DNA of 64,000 nucleotides from Endothia cerciana. Taxonomy: Eukaryota > Ascomycota > Sordariomycetes > Diaporthales > Cryphonectriaceae. The first letter of the stretch is position 1. Each line of letters opens with the position of its first letter. The DNA is taken from positions 186,001-250,000 of the forward strand of contig JALRMH010000019.1 in the NCBI GenBank assembly GCA_026119935.1. The letters are read 5' to 3'. The translations under genes and the position numbers were made by a program. Of this stretch, positions 22,373 to 34,211 are shown piece after piece. The notes under the pieces are model-generated. The model did no database searches. It was not told where the DNA came from and worked only from the letters and a program-made list of their open reading frames with translations.

Positions 22373-23156
22373 ATGGAGGCCAGCTCGTTCAAGAACCCCT
22401 CCTCTGTCAAGCACGAGGCTGCTTCCTCACACTTCGAGGTCGACGCGAACGACGTCTACCTCCGAAAGCAGGCCCGGGCCGTCACCATGATCGATGCCGT
22501 CAGGATAGGCATCACCACCCTCGCACTGCTCTGTGGCATCACCATCCTGGGCCTGTCCGCCGACGCCCTCTCTGTCTACAACTCGACACACCTGTCCGAG
22601 GCCGGCTGGCTGTCGCTATGGCCCGCACGGTTCGACCTGCGGCCCACGGTGGCCCTCCTCGTGGGCAGCTGCATCGTCACCATCGCCAACATCGCCGGCC
22701 TGCTGTGCAGCAAGGTGCCACACGTAAGCCTTCCCCCCCCCCCCCGCCCCGAGAGACCCGTGCCTCTCGCACGTCATCATCCTCACCCAGAGACTGACCC
22801 GCCGCCGTCCCCAGATCCGTAACAACACCCCCCTCCACACGCCGGTGATGTTCGCCGCGCCCCTCGCCGGCTTCGCGGCCGCCCTGGTCGCCATCGTCTT
22901 CTTCTACGCCATCAACGCCTCCACCACCGCCGACTCCCTGCTCAGCTGGACGTGCCGCTGGCGGTCCGTCTCCATGGCCTCCGCGCCGTACTTTGGCACC
23001 CTGTGCCACGCGAGCTGGGCGTCCGTCGTCCTGGCCGTCGTCCTGGTGCCTCTCGAGGCCGTCGCCCTCTGCGCCGCGGGCTGGCAGCTCAAGGCCGAGA
23101 GGCACATAGCCGGCTACGCCTCTGCGAGGAAGGGCAGCCAGAGCCCGGGTGCCTGA
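22373..23156 (+). CDS. four-helix membrane protein, unknown function
   Basis: I do not recognise a named family. Exons 22373-22723 and 22815-23156 give 230 residues. Four hydrophobic segments are visible at about residues 41-64, 91-113, 126-150 and 185-207, spaced like tetraspanning (MARVEL- or claudin-like) fungal proteins. The loop between the first two holds one possible glycosylation site (NST) and lacks paired cysteines. The loop between helices 3 and 4 has two cysteines (residues 163 and 181) that might form a disulphide. The N-terminal 40 residues are hydrophilic. The intron (GTAAGC donor, CCCCAG acceptor) contains C13. The ATG sits in CACCATGG, a strong context. No signal peptide. Confidence 0.82.
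22733..22745 (+). repeat. C13 homopolymer within an intron
   Basis: Thirteen C immediately after the donor region of the membrane-protein intron, just 9 bases inside it. Confidence 0.95.
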
Positions 23157-24638
23157 GCGCACGACGACGTCGCCGGTGGTTGAGGCTTGTCGCGGTCACG
23201 CGGCGCCGAGGTCAAATGGGTCATATCAGCAGTGGTGGCCGGTCCAGGGTGTGGTGTACGGGTGGTGGTTCCCAGGGCAGATTGTTCTAAGTACGGATGA
23301 TGTACTTAAATCACCTGATGAGCATCGCATAGATGAGGTCAGGTTCGTAGTAATCGGTATTCGGTAGGGAGGGAGGGAGGGGGGTGTCAGAGGAGGGTTT
23401 GTTTCTCTCTTGTTTTCTCATCTCTGTCTCTGGGGTCAAGACAAGTACAAGTCCGGTACCATGTCTCAAGGCGTAGGAGTCCCAATCGATTTCTAATTGA
23501 GGAGCAGATATTCAGAGAAAGACTCACCTGAGACGACGTCGCCGTCTCCCCATGGCCGCCTGAGTGAGACACGGATCGTTCTGTCACGATCAAGATGTAC
23601 GACCTGCTGAATCTACCCCCCCCCCCCAAAAATCCCGTGCGTCGGACCGGACCAATTTTGCACAAAGAGGCGCCGGGAGATTCGGGGCGCTCTGGGTACC
23701 TATCAGATCGCGACATGGCAGAATCCCTCAATCTCATATATTTTACTGAACCTCATCTGCCGTCCCGTCGTAGCGGGCTGTCGCCGAGGGGGATTGGCTC
23801 GCTCGGATGCATGTTGCTTCTGCCGATCGTGATCATCTAACCACCCGTCAAGCCACGGATGTGGGAAGCCGCATGGGAGATTGGCCCTTCCGCCTGTTTG
23901 CTGCGTTTGATAGATGGGAATTTTGCAACAAGGCCCCACGGCATGCGGGTGGCCCCTTACTTTGCCGACTATCATGGGTATCCCAAGAAGAAAAAGGAAA
24001 GAGGGTTTGGGGGGAGGGGGTTGCAATAAGAAGTAACACCATCCCGCATCGCCCACGGGGAGTTTTTTTCCCCCGCGCAGCTTGTCGAACGACCTAGAGT
24101 TATCCCCGACCACCTCGTCAAACATCCAGCCGGGGTGGGAAACTGTAGACTCTCTTCTGCCTATCCAAATTCTCCCACCACTTGGATCCTGTGTAACTCG
24201 TCCTAGAGAGGCGGCCGCGGGCGGCAGAAGGCAGGATTCCGTTGGACCGCTGGGTGCGACACAAACGACGCACGAGGGGGGGTGGCCCAGGGCCCGGCTC
24301 AATGAAACACACGACCCGGTGTGAGCGACAGTCGAGCAGGCCGCAGCTCGAGACATATACGTACAGACATATTACGGTACCACCCCACGGCCAACCTCGA
24401 GTCCTCGGCGGTGGCAGACGACCCCACGCCCTCGACTCTTCGGAAGCCCAGGGCTACCTATCAGCTGCAAGGGCAGCACCGCACCCCGATCCTCGCCGTT
24501 TGTCACCTTGGAACCTGGCAGCGTCATCTCGGGCCACAGCACGGACCGGATATCTCTGCGCCTGGCGACCCTGCACCAGGGCTTTAACGGGCACGTCGCA
24601 GCAATACCAGCCAGCCAGACGGAATCCCTCGAGTCGAG
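23157..24638. other. intergenic region
   Basis: No supported gene. Includes a C10 run near 23620. The frame upstream of 24639 is closed by TAA near 24580, so extra N-terminal exons of the MIF-like gene would need splicing; I could not find convincing ones. Confidence 0.5.
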
Positions 24639-25658
24639 ATGTCCCTCGCGGAGAGAAAACCCGCCTCCGCGAAGAGGCACCCGTGGGCCTTGCCACAGGT
24701 CGTCGAGACGGATGAGCTCACGCGGCCCATGATCCGCCCGCCGCCCGGAGACTTCAGGAAGCCGGGGGCCAAGACGATGGGGAGGGCGGATTTTGCGAGA
24801 CGCAAGAATGAGTATTTCGAGGGGGCATTCTCCGTGCGCGGGGATGGCAATCCGCTGCGCGAGAGGATACGGAGCGACTCGGTCGTGCTGGTGGAGCTGA
24901 AGACGAATGTGATCGTGAGTCTGCCCCCACCACAACGGCCGGCGGCCAGAGCGGGTGCTTACCTGTGGGCAGATCGGCGACGAGTTCATCTTCATCACCG
25001 AGCTGAGCGCGAAGCTCGCTGAGCGGTACCAGAGGCCCCTGTCATCGATAGCCGTGAACGTCCAGCACTCGCAGTGCATCTTCTTCGGCGGCACATTTGA
25101 GCCTGCCTACACCGCGACGGTGTCTGCCTTGGCGCCATACGTACAGCCTGCTACGAACCGGCGCAACGCCTTCGTGCTATCGGAGCACCTCCAGGAAGCG
25201 CTGGGCGTCCAGCCGCCGCGGGGGCTCATCAGCTTTGTGCCGCTCCCCGAGGACAATATCGCTTGTAACGGCATGACGATAGCGCACGCGCTGGACGATG
25301 CGCTGGACGGTGTACCCTATGCGATGGGCGTCATTGAGGAGGAAAGGCAGGAGAGTTACGGATCGAGGAGGAAGAGGCTGAGTGTCAAGGTGAGGGAGAG
25401 CCCCCCCCCCCCCGGGGGGCATATCTCGAGACGCGCCCCGTTCACTGATAATGGTCCCAGTCTCTTGCCAACATCAGGACCTCAGGACGAGCCGATGTCG
25501 CGACTGCCGAGATGACCCCCCCAACCAGCGCGGAGGATACTCCCGTTGGCGATGATAAACCCGTCAAGGTAGCCAGGCGCCGGAAGAGTTTCGTGGCAGG
25601 CCTGTTCGGGAGGGGCGCGAGGAAGGAGAATGAGAAGCACGCATCCGAGCCGTCATGA
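24639..25658 (+). CDS. MIF-like (tautomerase-fold) domain protein
   Basis: Fungal protein with a macrophage migration inhibitory factor-like fold. Exons 24639-24914, 24973-25389 and 25461-25658 give 296 residues. The MIF-like domain runs from about residue 84 (SVVLVELKTNVIIGDEFIFI) through AVNVQHSQCIFFGGTFEPAY to HLQEALGVQPPRGLISFVPL. That order matches the family: two beta-alpha-beta units with the QxxFGG-type loop. The domain is internal, so it lacks the free N-terminal proline used by MIF tautomerases. Activity is therefore doubtful, and a structural or binding role is more likely (inference). The C-terminal tail is basic (RRRKSFVAGLFGRGARKEN). The last intron contains C13. The true N-terminus may lie further upstream, since related fungal proteins often have long variable N-terminal regions. 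Confidence 0.85.
25401..25413 (+). repeat. C13 homopolymer within an intron
   Basis: Thirteen C followed by six G, inside intron 2 of the MIF-like gene, forming a short C/G hairpin-capable stretch. Confidence 0.95.
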
Positions 25659-27288
25659 GCACCACCGACCTGCTTGTGACGTCCGTTGGGTGATGACTCG
25701 GGGCGCGTGAACGAGGAGGTGCTTTCTGCAACTCGTTATAGGAAACAGTTTATTGGAGCTCATACGGCTGCTCTGTGAGACATGCGCGCCCGAGGATGGG
25801 CTTTCATTCGTTGTATGTATTATCTATCACACGGCATGAGACTCTCACTCTTATCATGATGACACCTCAAGATGCGAGACGGTACCGCAGATCTGTACAT
25901 ACGGTGGCCCTGACTAGGATAGTTACCAAGCACTCTGATGAGAGGGAAAAGAAAAATAAGAAGAAAGAAAGAAAGAGCAAAGACAAGAGGTCATCCCGTA
26001 TGACTGCAGAATGTCGGTCGCGAGCCCGAGTCTCACGACGTGACACCCGGGAGCTGTAGTGTCCAACGGCCGAGAGAAGGGTGTGCTATGCAATGTGTCA
26101 TGCAAGGCACAGAAGTAAACGAGAGGTGGCTTGTACCATGATAGGAATCCTCCGGGCTGCAGACGTGGTGTTCCTCCTGCAAGTGGAAATCTAGCACGGG
26201 GGCTGAGGAGGACCCGAGGATGCAGACGAGGGAGGTCGTACTGGTCGACCCTAACCCCGACGTGATGGCTCCAGCAACTTGGCACGCTTGGGTGGGTGTG
26301 TCGAGATCCCCCCGTGCCAAGGTTGTGTGCGCGTGCCCATCTGAACGTCGTCCCTTGACTGTACGGTATCGAGGTCTTTCGGACCCTCCTCCCTCTTGCC
26401 TGTCCATCCTGTCCATCCCACCACTCGCTGTGGATGCAACCGCACTTGCCCTGCATGACGGTCCTGTGCGTGTGTGTCTGAGCAGCATTTCCCACAGCCA
26501 GCCCGGTCCTCGTACACCCAGCACAAGGCCACATCGCCAGCTCTGATTTCCCCAGCACCATCTGGATACCTCGCCTCACATCACCGCCCGCCACGAGTAC
26601 TGTTCACCTGAAAGCCACCCGCCCAGCCTCGGAGGCGAGACCGAGCCGTGGGCCCCTCGGCTCTCGACGAGCACAGACGCCACCTCGGCTTTCGTCTGGG
26701 GACAGGGCGTATCGCACCCATCCGGTTGGTAGCCACTCAGCTGGTGGAGGAAGAGGAATGGGATGCCCGCTTACCTGATACTCCATATCTCATCACACAG
26801 GTAGCCAGTCAGCCAGCCGTCCTCCTGCCTGTCTCGCCCGGCACCGTCAGCGTCGCATCACACCTTCAGAGATTTTCTCAAGGGGTGGTTTTTTTTGTCG
26901 AGGGTTGCTGTGTTCCTTTTTTTTCCTTCTTCTCCTTTTCCTTCCCTTTCCTCACCGCCCTTCAGGGGCCGGATTCGAAGGGGCCGCCGGGACCGAATCG
27001 TGTGCGAGAGGCGACCTCGCTGCTCTCTTATGAGAGGCGGAGGAGGGAATCTGGGCTGTGATTCGCTCCTGAAGAGGGAGGGCTGAGTCCCCAGGCCACG
27101 CCGCAGCTGTCACAATGGAGGTAATACTCATTCCCCTATGCGTCCTCGAATGTTGCTTTTGCTTTTGCATCATCATCCCCACGTATGGTTGTGGTGCCCC
27201 CCAGCCGGTCCCAGAGCTTAGCAAGACATCACCCGTCAGAGTTGACCTGCTGCTGTCTCGGCCGGGGTGCGGCGGATTACTACTACTC

Positions 27289-27347
<59 letters not shown>

Positions 27348-28360
27348 ACTACTACCACTACTACTACCACCACCACCACCACTACACCACAACCGCTACT
27401 ACTGCCACAGCCTCGGTTCCCGTTCGTCATACCTCAGCGATAAGACATACTGAGATCCCTCCTGCATCACCCACCACACGACTCATAAGAACCCTCCGCA
27501 TGCTTCCTCACCGTCTGTCCAGTGGCAGCCCGCTCTTGTCTCTTCTCCTGTCGTCCTCGCCAGAGCCAGGAAGTCGGTCAGCATCGTCCGCATCCTCCCG
27601 CTGCTGCCTTGGGCCCAGCCGGAACCGCGCAGGGAGACGAGAGAGCTCAGTCCACCCGCCGGCCCCCCCGGCTCGATACTCTTCAGCTCTGACCAACTAG
27701 TACGGAGCCACTCTGTGAGCCTGTGCCACCATAAGAATGACAAGCATCTTCGTTGTCCTCTGCTCGCCTCCTTCGTGGCGGCCACTTCTCTCCCACAGCA
27801 CCAGCCAGCCCGCTCGGTAGTCGAACAGCAGCGGGTAAGGGCAGCGATCCGAACGAGAGGTGTTGGTCGTCAAGGCGAGGCCCCAGCCGGCTCGATTCAG
27901 CTTTCGTGTGTCTGACGCGACGACCCGCCTACGCTTTCTGGTGATGAGGCTTCGTATTCGCCCCCTCCTGCCCAACGAGACATCGCGGTAGCCGCGTCGC
28001 GAGACCCTGGGCGATCTCTGGACCAATGCCGGGCCCCGCTGCTTCATCTCGCAAACAGAACCCCCTTATAGATCCCTTCCCGAAGCACCGGTCCGTCCCG
28101 TCCGAGTCATCCACGAATAGCTGAGCTATCACTTCCCCTCGCTGTCAGCCAGAAGCGGTTGACGAGTGCCTGTCGGAACGCCGGACTGTGAAGGTGGCGG
28201 GTTTCGAGCCCCCACGGCATTCGCCTCATACCCTATTACTCAACACTCCCCATGGCTTAGACCCATCTGGGCAGACCGAGAACGATCTGTCGTCCGTCAT
28301 CGCTCGCTTTGAGATATCCCTCTGCTGGTTTCCGTCCTGTTTGCCCTTCATATTTCCATA
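25659..28360. other. 2.7-kb gene-free stretch
   Basis: No family-like open frame. A (CTG)18 run with adjacent ACT/ACC/CAC triplets dominates 27292-27392. The final several hundred bases are the presumed promoter and leader of the Gtr2 gene. Confidence 0.55.
27292..27347 (+). repeat. (CTG)18 trinucleotide repeat
   Basis: Eighteen perfect CTG units plus two bases, preceded by ACT triplets and followed by about 45 bases of ACT, ACC and CAC triplets. Not inside any supported gene; about 1 kb upstream of the Gtr2 start. Confidence 0.95.
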
Positions 28361-29678
28361 ATGTCTTCCGGCGCTCCCTCGAGGGGCTCTTCTGCCCCAG
28401 GGACACCGCGGCGACCCAACGTCAGGTATGTCAGTGCAGCGGCGCTAAATCTCGAACGTCTCTACGAACAGAACCGAGCACGGCTTCAGCAACGAGATGG
28501 TGCGCTATCACCGACGAGCGAACAGGCCTCCGTCAACGCCGGGAAGGGAAAGCCCAGGTTGTTGCTGATGGGCCAGAGAAGGTATGGGACCCCTTGATGT
28601 GGGAACGGGAGTGACATTGGGGGGAAGGGGGGGGGGGGGAGATGACTGACCACCTGTGGGCAGGAGCGGGAAATCATCCATATCAAGCGTCGTTTTCCAC
28701 AAGGTACCACCAAACGAGACATTGTTCCTGGAGTCGACGGTCAGGATACAGAAAGACTCGATGACGTGAGTTCACAAACGGGACCCCTCGCACCTCGCAG
28801 GACTGACTCCGGTGCCCAGGTCGTTCATGGACTTCCAGGTCTGGGACTTTCCCGGCCAGATCGACTTCCTCGACAACCCCAACTTCGATATCGATGCCGT
28901 CTTCGGCGAGATCGGCGCCCTGATCTGGGTCATCGACGCGCAGGACGACTATCTCGAGGCCGTGTCCCGTCTCAACACCACCATCCTGTACCTCCAGCGC
29001 AACTACCCCTCCATCAACATCGAGGTGTTCATCCACAAGGTCGACGGGCTGTCGGACGACTACAAGCTCGACATCCAGCGCGACATCACGATACGGATCC
29101 AGGATGAGCTGTCGGACGAGGGTTTCGAGAACGCGCCCGTCACCTTCCACCTCACGTCGATCTACAACCATTCCATCTTCGAGGCCTTCAGCAAGGTCAT
29201 CCAGAAGCTGATCCCGCGCCTGGGCCAGCTGGAGGCCATGCTCACTAACCTGTGCCGCACGTGCCGCTTCGAGAAGGCCTACCTGTTCGACGTGCTGTCC
29301 AAGATCTACATCGCCACGGACTCCGCGCCCGCGGACATGGCCAGCTACGAGATCTGCTCCGACTACATCGACGTCATCATCGACGTGAGCATGGTGTACG
29401 GCAGCTGGTCCCGGAGCAAGGCGCACCGCGACAGGCTGGAGGGGCCGCCCTGGTCCCAACAGCTGGAGGAGCAGGTCGCGGTGACGTTTGCCGAGAGCCA
29501 TATCGTGGTCAACGAGGGGCTGCGCCCGATCATGCTGCGCGAGGTGGACCGCTACCTCGCCCTCGTGGCGATCATGAAGGAGGGGAGTTATGAGAAGATG
29601 CCGCTGGTGAACATGAACGTGGACGTGGTGGCAAAGGGGTTGACGGATTTCTTCGAGGTGACGAAACGGGGAAGGTGA
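28361..29678 (+). CDS. gtr2: Rag-family GTPase, RagC/Gtr2 type
   Basis: Small GTPase that pairs with a RagA/Gtr1 partner on the vacuole to signal amino acids to TORC1. Exons 28361-28581, 28664-28765 and 28820-29678 give 393 residues. The Walker A loop GQRRSGKS occupies residues 71-78 and is built across the first intron. [12 protein letters not shown] is the switch II region and [13 protein letters not shown] supplies the base-recognition motif, HKVD as in RagC/Gtr2. The C-terminal Roadblock-like half continues to [16 protein letters not shown]. The N-terminal 60 residues are variable and Ser/Arg-rich. The first intron contains G13. An alternative last exon is possible (see findings). It converges with the hydrolase gene on the other strand, with about 300 bp between stops. 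Confidence 0.94.
28627..28639 (+). repeat. G13 homopolymer within an intron
   Basis: Thirteen G inside intron 1 of the Gtr2 gene (28582-28663). Confidence 0.95.
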
Positions 29679-29985
29679 GCGTTGGCAGGCAAGGAATGTG
29701 GGGGTCCTTTTCTCCGCCGGGCAGTGCTCGTCTAACGTGTGTATGATCGCTTGCGTCAAGGAGGGCGCGGCTTTCGAGTGTACTTTTACCGAGGTCGATA
29801 CATGAGCAGTCCCAGAACCTGCCGGGGGAACCCATAGGCGCGCAGGAGTTGTCCTTGTGGAAAATGCTGGTGTGTGACAAGATTATACAGGGTTCTATCT
29901 GCTATGCTTTCAAATAACTTTTTGATGCGTGAGCCGGTGCTGTACTAATGTACAGTCTTTCTTTACTTTCCTTCCTTGTCTTTGA

Positions 29986-30476
29986 TCATGCAGCCCCGCC
30001 CTCGCCAACCCCCCTCCCCCCCACGCCCGTCCCGATCCCTTTCGCCCTACCTCGGAGCACACTTCCCACCGCCCTCCCGACGGCGTTCATATCCCCCAGG
30101 ATCGAGATGTGCCCCTTGTCCGTGCTGACCCGCCCGCCTTTGACAATCTCATAACCGATCGGGGCCATGGCTTCTCGTGCAAGGACGACCCCGTCCCCAG
30201 ACCGGAAGACCAGGTCGTCGTACACGTCGGCGCACGCGATTGCCTCTCTGGACGACACCCTGGCCGCGTACACGGTGGGGATGTCCTTGCCGTAGATGAC
30301 GGCGATGGGCGGGTAGAGGTTCGCGGCCTGGTGCGAGGGGTTGTGCTGCAGCTCCGCGCGGAACCGCTTGGTCTCGGCGAGCGTGCGGGCCAGGTAGGCA
30401 AGGTTGCGGGCCCTGTCGGCCTCGGCCTTGCCGCCGCCGCCGCCGCGCTGCTTGGGCGGGGACGTGGTGCGCGTGA

Positions 30477-30518
<42 letters not shown>

Positions 30519-32586
30519 GGGCCTCGGGCGAGGAGGACGAGGCGTCCATCTGCGGCGCGAGGGTACGGTCCTTGGTCAGCTTGCGCGGGGGCGAGGGGTT
30601 CGGCCTCTGGAACGAGGGGTCGCTAGTGCTGCGGCCGCGGGAGAGGGAGAGGGAGTCGGGCAGGCTGAGGAACGAGGTGCGCTTCGCGGAGGAGGGCGGC
30701 AGGGCCGGGCCGCCCACGCTGGGGCACAGCCGGTACCGGACCCAGTCGTCAGGGTTGAAGAAGTCGATGTTGTACTCCTCGCCCGTGGCCTTGTCGATGA
30801 AGCAGTAGCCGTCCTCGGGCAGGAACACGAACGTCGTCCGGAGCGAGAAGTTGACGTGCGCCGTCAGGACCTTCTCATTCAGGAGCACCGCGTCCCCGTT
30901 CCGCAGCGGCCCGAGGATGTTGATGCACCTCTGCGGCGACCCGGCGTAGACGACCCCGGAGAACAGCTGGGGTGCCGCATTCACGGCGTGCCTGGTGATG
31001 ATCCCCCCGAGGGAGTGCGCGATTACAAACGCGCCGCTGGGCCTCTCGCCCCGGTTCGACGGGAGGCCCCTCATGAACACGACCAGCTTCCGGGAGAGGC
31101 GGTGTGGGCTCAGCCGCCAGTCGTAGCCGTAGTCGTGCACCCTCAGCTTTCCGGTCCGGACGTTCTCGCACTCGCGCAGCCTCTTGAAGAGGCGTCTCGA
31201 TATGTCGACGGGCCCAATGTTCTTCAGCATCCCTGACGGGATGATGCTTTCCTCCATCCTCTCCTCGTCCTCCGGGTCCAGGCCCACTTCCAGGTTCACC
31301 TTCCTGACGTTCAGTCCCACCTTGATCGGCACCCATAGTTGACGGTGGGGGGGCTGAGCATCCCGCAGGACTGAACCCCTGTATCCACCCATGATCACCA
31401 AGTCCCCGGTCAGAGACTCTAGAGCGCTGTCAAGGGGGTCTTTCGGGCCCTTCATCGCCCATACCGAGGCCGACCTGCTCGGATCGTAGCTCAGCTCTGG
31501 TGTCGAGAACTCAGTCTTCCTCAGGGGTGAGCGCAGGTTCAGAGTATTCGGCATGCTGGGCAGCTTGAACGACGGCGGTTCGAAGGAATCCACAATCGCC
31601 TTGAACCTGGAGTTGACCTGCTCCCGGATGTGCGTGAACCGCTGGTCGTCCCCAAAACTTGACATGCGGGAGAGCGAGTGGTACAAGATTGACTCGTTAG
31701 AGGTTGACCTCCTGAGGGCGAGCGACCGCCTGGCCGCGCTAGACGGCTGATGGACGATATCCGCCCGGCTCTGCTGGGTGAGCTGTGGTGGTGTGTGCCG
31801 AGGGCTGAGCGGGAAGCTGCTTGTGTGCCTTGGGCTCTCGGCCGCGGGATGTGCGTTATTTTGCGGGCTGGCCGGATCCTTGGACTCTGGTTGCGAAGTT
31901 GTGGTCAGGGACGAGAAGAACGCCGGAAATGTGAGCCGGTTTGGTAATGAGGGCAGAGACAGCGAGGGCAGGGCTTTAGAGAGCCGTCTAAGGGCGTCTG
32001 CGCCGCCGGATGCTGAACGTCGATGTCGTGAGGTGGCCATTGCGCTCCCCAGGGCCGGTCTAGAGTTTGGTGTGTTGGAAGGCGCCACAACGATCTCTTT
32101 GGGACCGGTCCTCCACGGCGTGGGTAACCTCTCCAACGACTGAGGCTGAGGGGGCGGTATCGAGGTCGCCGAGGGTACCTTGGATCCCGTCACTGGGGCA
32201 TCCGGGGCCCTTTTCTTGGGCGCTCCAGGTATTGGCGTGTCCTCCCCTGAAGATTCGTCCTCCCTTTCCCCATTCGCGCTCTCAAAGTACCCTTCCCCGA
32301 TCCGGTCCATAGCAGCCATCTTCTCGGCGGCTGGGGTCTTGGGCGAGGTGAGGCGCGTCACGACGGGGCTCATGGCCGGCTCGATGAGCGACTGTGCGTC
32401 GTCCACCCCATAGGTGTTCTCATCATCCCCCGGGCCATCCGCGGGCGGACTCAAGTTTGGTGATTGATCGGTTGCGCTTGGCACACTCAGGGGACGCGGC
32501 TTTGGTGGAGACATGGTCGTGACCGCTCTGCTGGCTGCTCCATCGTCACGCCGAGTGACGGAGTCTATGGTGGCAGACTCGGCCAT
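29986..32586 (-). CDS. alpha/beta hydrolase, LCAT-like lipase
   Basis: Large intronless gene of 866 residues. The hydrolase core starts near residue 395 with VIMGGYRGSVL (399-405 MGGYRGS), where the oxyanion-forming segment is expected. It includes DYGYDWRLSPHRLS and the nucleophile elbow AHSLGG with Ser525, a GxSxG variant in which the first glycine is alanine. This arrangement resembles lecithin:cholesterol acyltransferase-type lipases, so a lipid or ester substrate is inferred. The first 390 residues are Ser/Pro-rich and likely disordered and phosphorylated. A 12-glutamine run sits at about residues 692-703. I chose the ATG at 32586 (MAESATIDSVTRRDD) because the open frame upstream of it has no earlier ATG. 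No signal peptide or membrane helix is evident. Catalytic Asp and His were not assigned. Confidence 0.85.
30478..30513 (-). repeat. (CAG)12 encoding polyglutamine
   Basis: Twelve uninterrupted CTG triplets on the plus strand read as CAG on the coding strand, encoding twelve glutamines in the hydrolase (about residues 692-703). Confidence 0.95.
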
Positions 32587-32782
32587 GCTTGTAAGAACTA
32601 CTCGGTATCTTCGATGGCCGCGCGCGTGCGCCAAGCTCAAGGCTCGTGATACTCCTTCTTGCGGCCTGTGGTTGAAAGTTTACAGAACAGCCGGCAAGAC
32701 CGGCAAGGAGCGGGTTCGTGGATGTCGTGGGGGTCCAGGACAATCGCAGATATCCAACGATGCAGGTGCCGACGAGCCGGGT

Positions 32783-32815
32783 GAGAGAGAGGGAGAGAGA
32801 GAGAGAGAGAGAGAC
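32783..32815 (+). repeat. (GA)n microsatellite
   Basis: Near-perfect GA dinucleotides with one interruption, about 200 bp upstream of the hydrolase start, so probably in its promoter or leader. Confidence 0.92.
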
Positions 32816-33120
32816 ACGAGGCAGTGATGTTTGGTGAGGCTCAGTGAGGGACAAGATGCGGACGTCGCCAGTAATACTGAGACTGAGTGAGATGCGAGGT
32901 ACCGTAGGATTGATTCCTTTGTCTGACCCGAGGGATGAAAAACCCAAAACAGTAAAATAGAAACCAGCGACCGCCTCAGACGGCCAGATTACCCGGCAGC
33001 GCAGTGCTCCAGCAACGTAGGATCCACGGATAAGCCGCGTATATAAATAATTTCCCGGGAGGGGGGGGGTGGTCGGGTCAATTGGCCGCGATAGAGGGAA
33101 AAGAAGAGGGAAAAGAGAAA

Positions 33121-33165
33121 CAAAACAAAACAAAACAAAACAAACCAAACCAAACCAAACCAAAC
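33121..33165 (+). repeat. CAAAA/CAAAC pentamer array
   Basis: Four CAAAA units followed directly by five CAAAC units in the same register. Intergenic. Confidence 0.95.
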
Positions 33166-34211
33166 CAAAAAACCAGGGGAACTGCTGTGCTGGCGGTACA
33201 GTCAGATGATGAACACAGCAGGGCAGGCTGGTTGGCACATCCGGCTAGCTCAGCTCAGCCCCAGGGCCTCCCCACAGATACAAGCACAGACATAGGACGA
33301 CAGCGAGCGCCCGTGCCCGAGCTTGAGCCTAATGTAGTCGGCGGGGGAGAGGAAGGGGGGAGAGACCCTGCTGTGTTGGTGCTGTGGTTGTCGTGGGTGG
33401 TGATCTGGTTTGGGTTGCACTGGTGCATCTACGGCGAGATTGTGTTCCATGGGCTTTGGTAGAAACTCTAGAAGCGCCCTGCAGGAGGGTTCCCGGTTCA
33501 GGGTCTCACTAATTGACGTCATGTACGGGGCAGCGACGGAAGCGTCGGTGCCGTTCGTCTCAACTCCACGCTAAATTGGCTCCAGGCGTTTGGACGGCCG
33601 TCGTGGTCGCGTGAAAGACATCTTGAGATGGCGCCGAGCACAGGAGGCTGGCAATATCACAAGCCGCAATCTTTCCAGCAGTACTATGATAAACAAGGCA
33701 ATGAACACATGCATATGCAGGCTGCAGGTGCCAGCCGAGTCCCGACACGCCAGGACCCAACACAGGGGGTTGCGCGGCAGCTTGGCCAAACAGTCCTCGC
33801 GGCGATTGGTCGGTCCCTGACATTCACCACCGAAGGTCTTGCTGGGCCACATCTCGCGGTGGTTCTGGACTGGATTGTGGCTTGCATGATAAGCTGACAA
33901 CCCAGAGATCACTCCAGGCGGTTGCCCGAACACCCCCCCCCCCAGTCCACACCGGTTATTGTACCCGACCCGACCTTTCCAGACTGACCGTTCCGGTACG
34001 GCCGGGGCCGAAGGGCCGGAACCAAGACAAGGCCAAGATCTCGGGGCTAGATCTTCGACGCCCCGGACGCCCTGCCACCTGGACGGGGAGAAAGGGAGAA
34101 GTTGCCTGAAGAGTAGTGTGATTATTCATTACTGTACATGATATACACCCCAACATGAAGCTCAGTCTTTGACATGACGTCCCGGCCGGAGCCCGGCCTA
34201 ACGTTGAGGCT

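Larger units (their letters stand above)
32587..34211. other. 1.6-kb intergenic region
   Basis: Lies between the hydrolase promoter and the 3' end of the glutathione transferase. Contains a GA run (32783-32815), a CAAAA/CAAAC pentamer array (33121-33165) and C11 at 33933-33943. No coding sequence supported. Confidence 0.55.

Noticed and set aside
26952..27392. Poly-Ser/Ala open frames on the minus strand
   Set aside because: Produced by the (CTG)18 repeat and flanking triplets; no ordered sequence.
28140..28225. Possible tRNA gene: GGGTTTCGAGCCC resembles a B box
   Set aside because: The T loop has an extra base, the T stem pairs only four of five positions, and no acceptor stem or A box of correct spacing is found.
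30109..31236. 375-codon plus-strand frame opposite the hydrolase gene
   Set aside because: Shadow of the real minus-strand gene; Arg/Gly/Leu-rich low-complexity translation.
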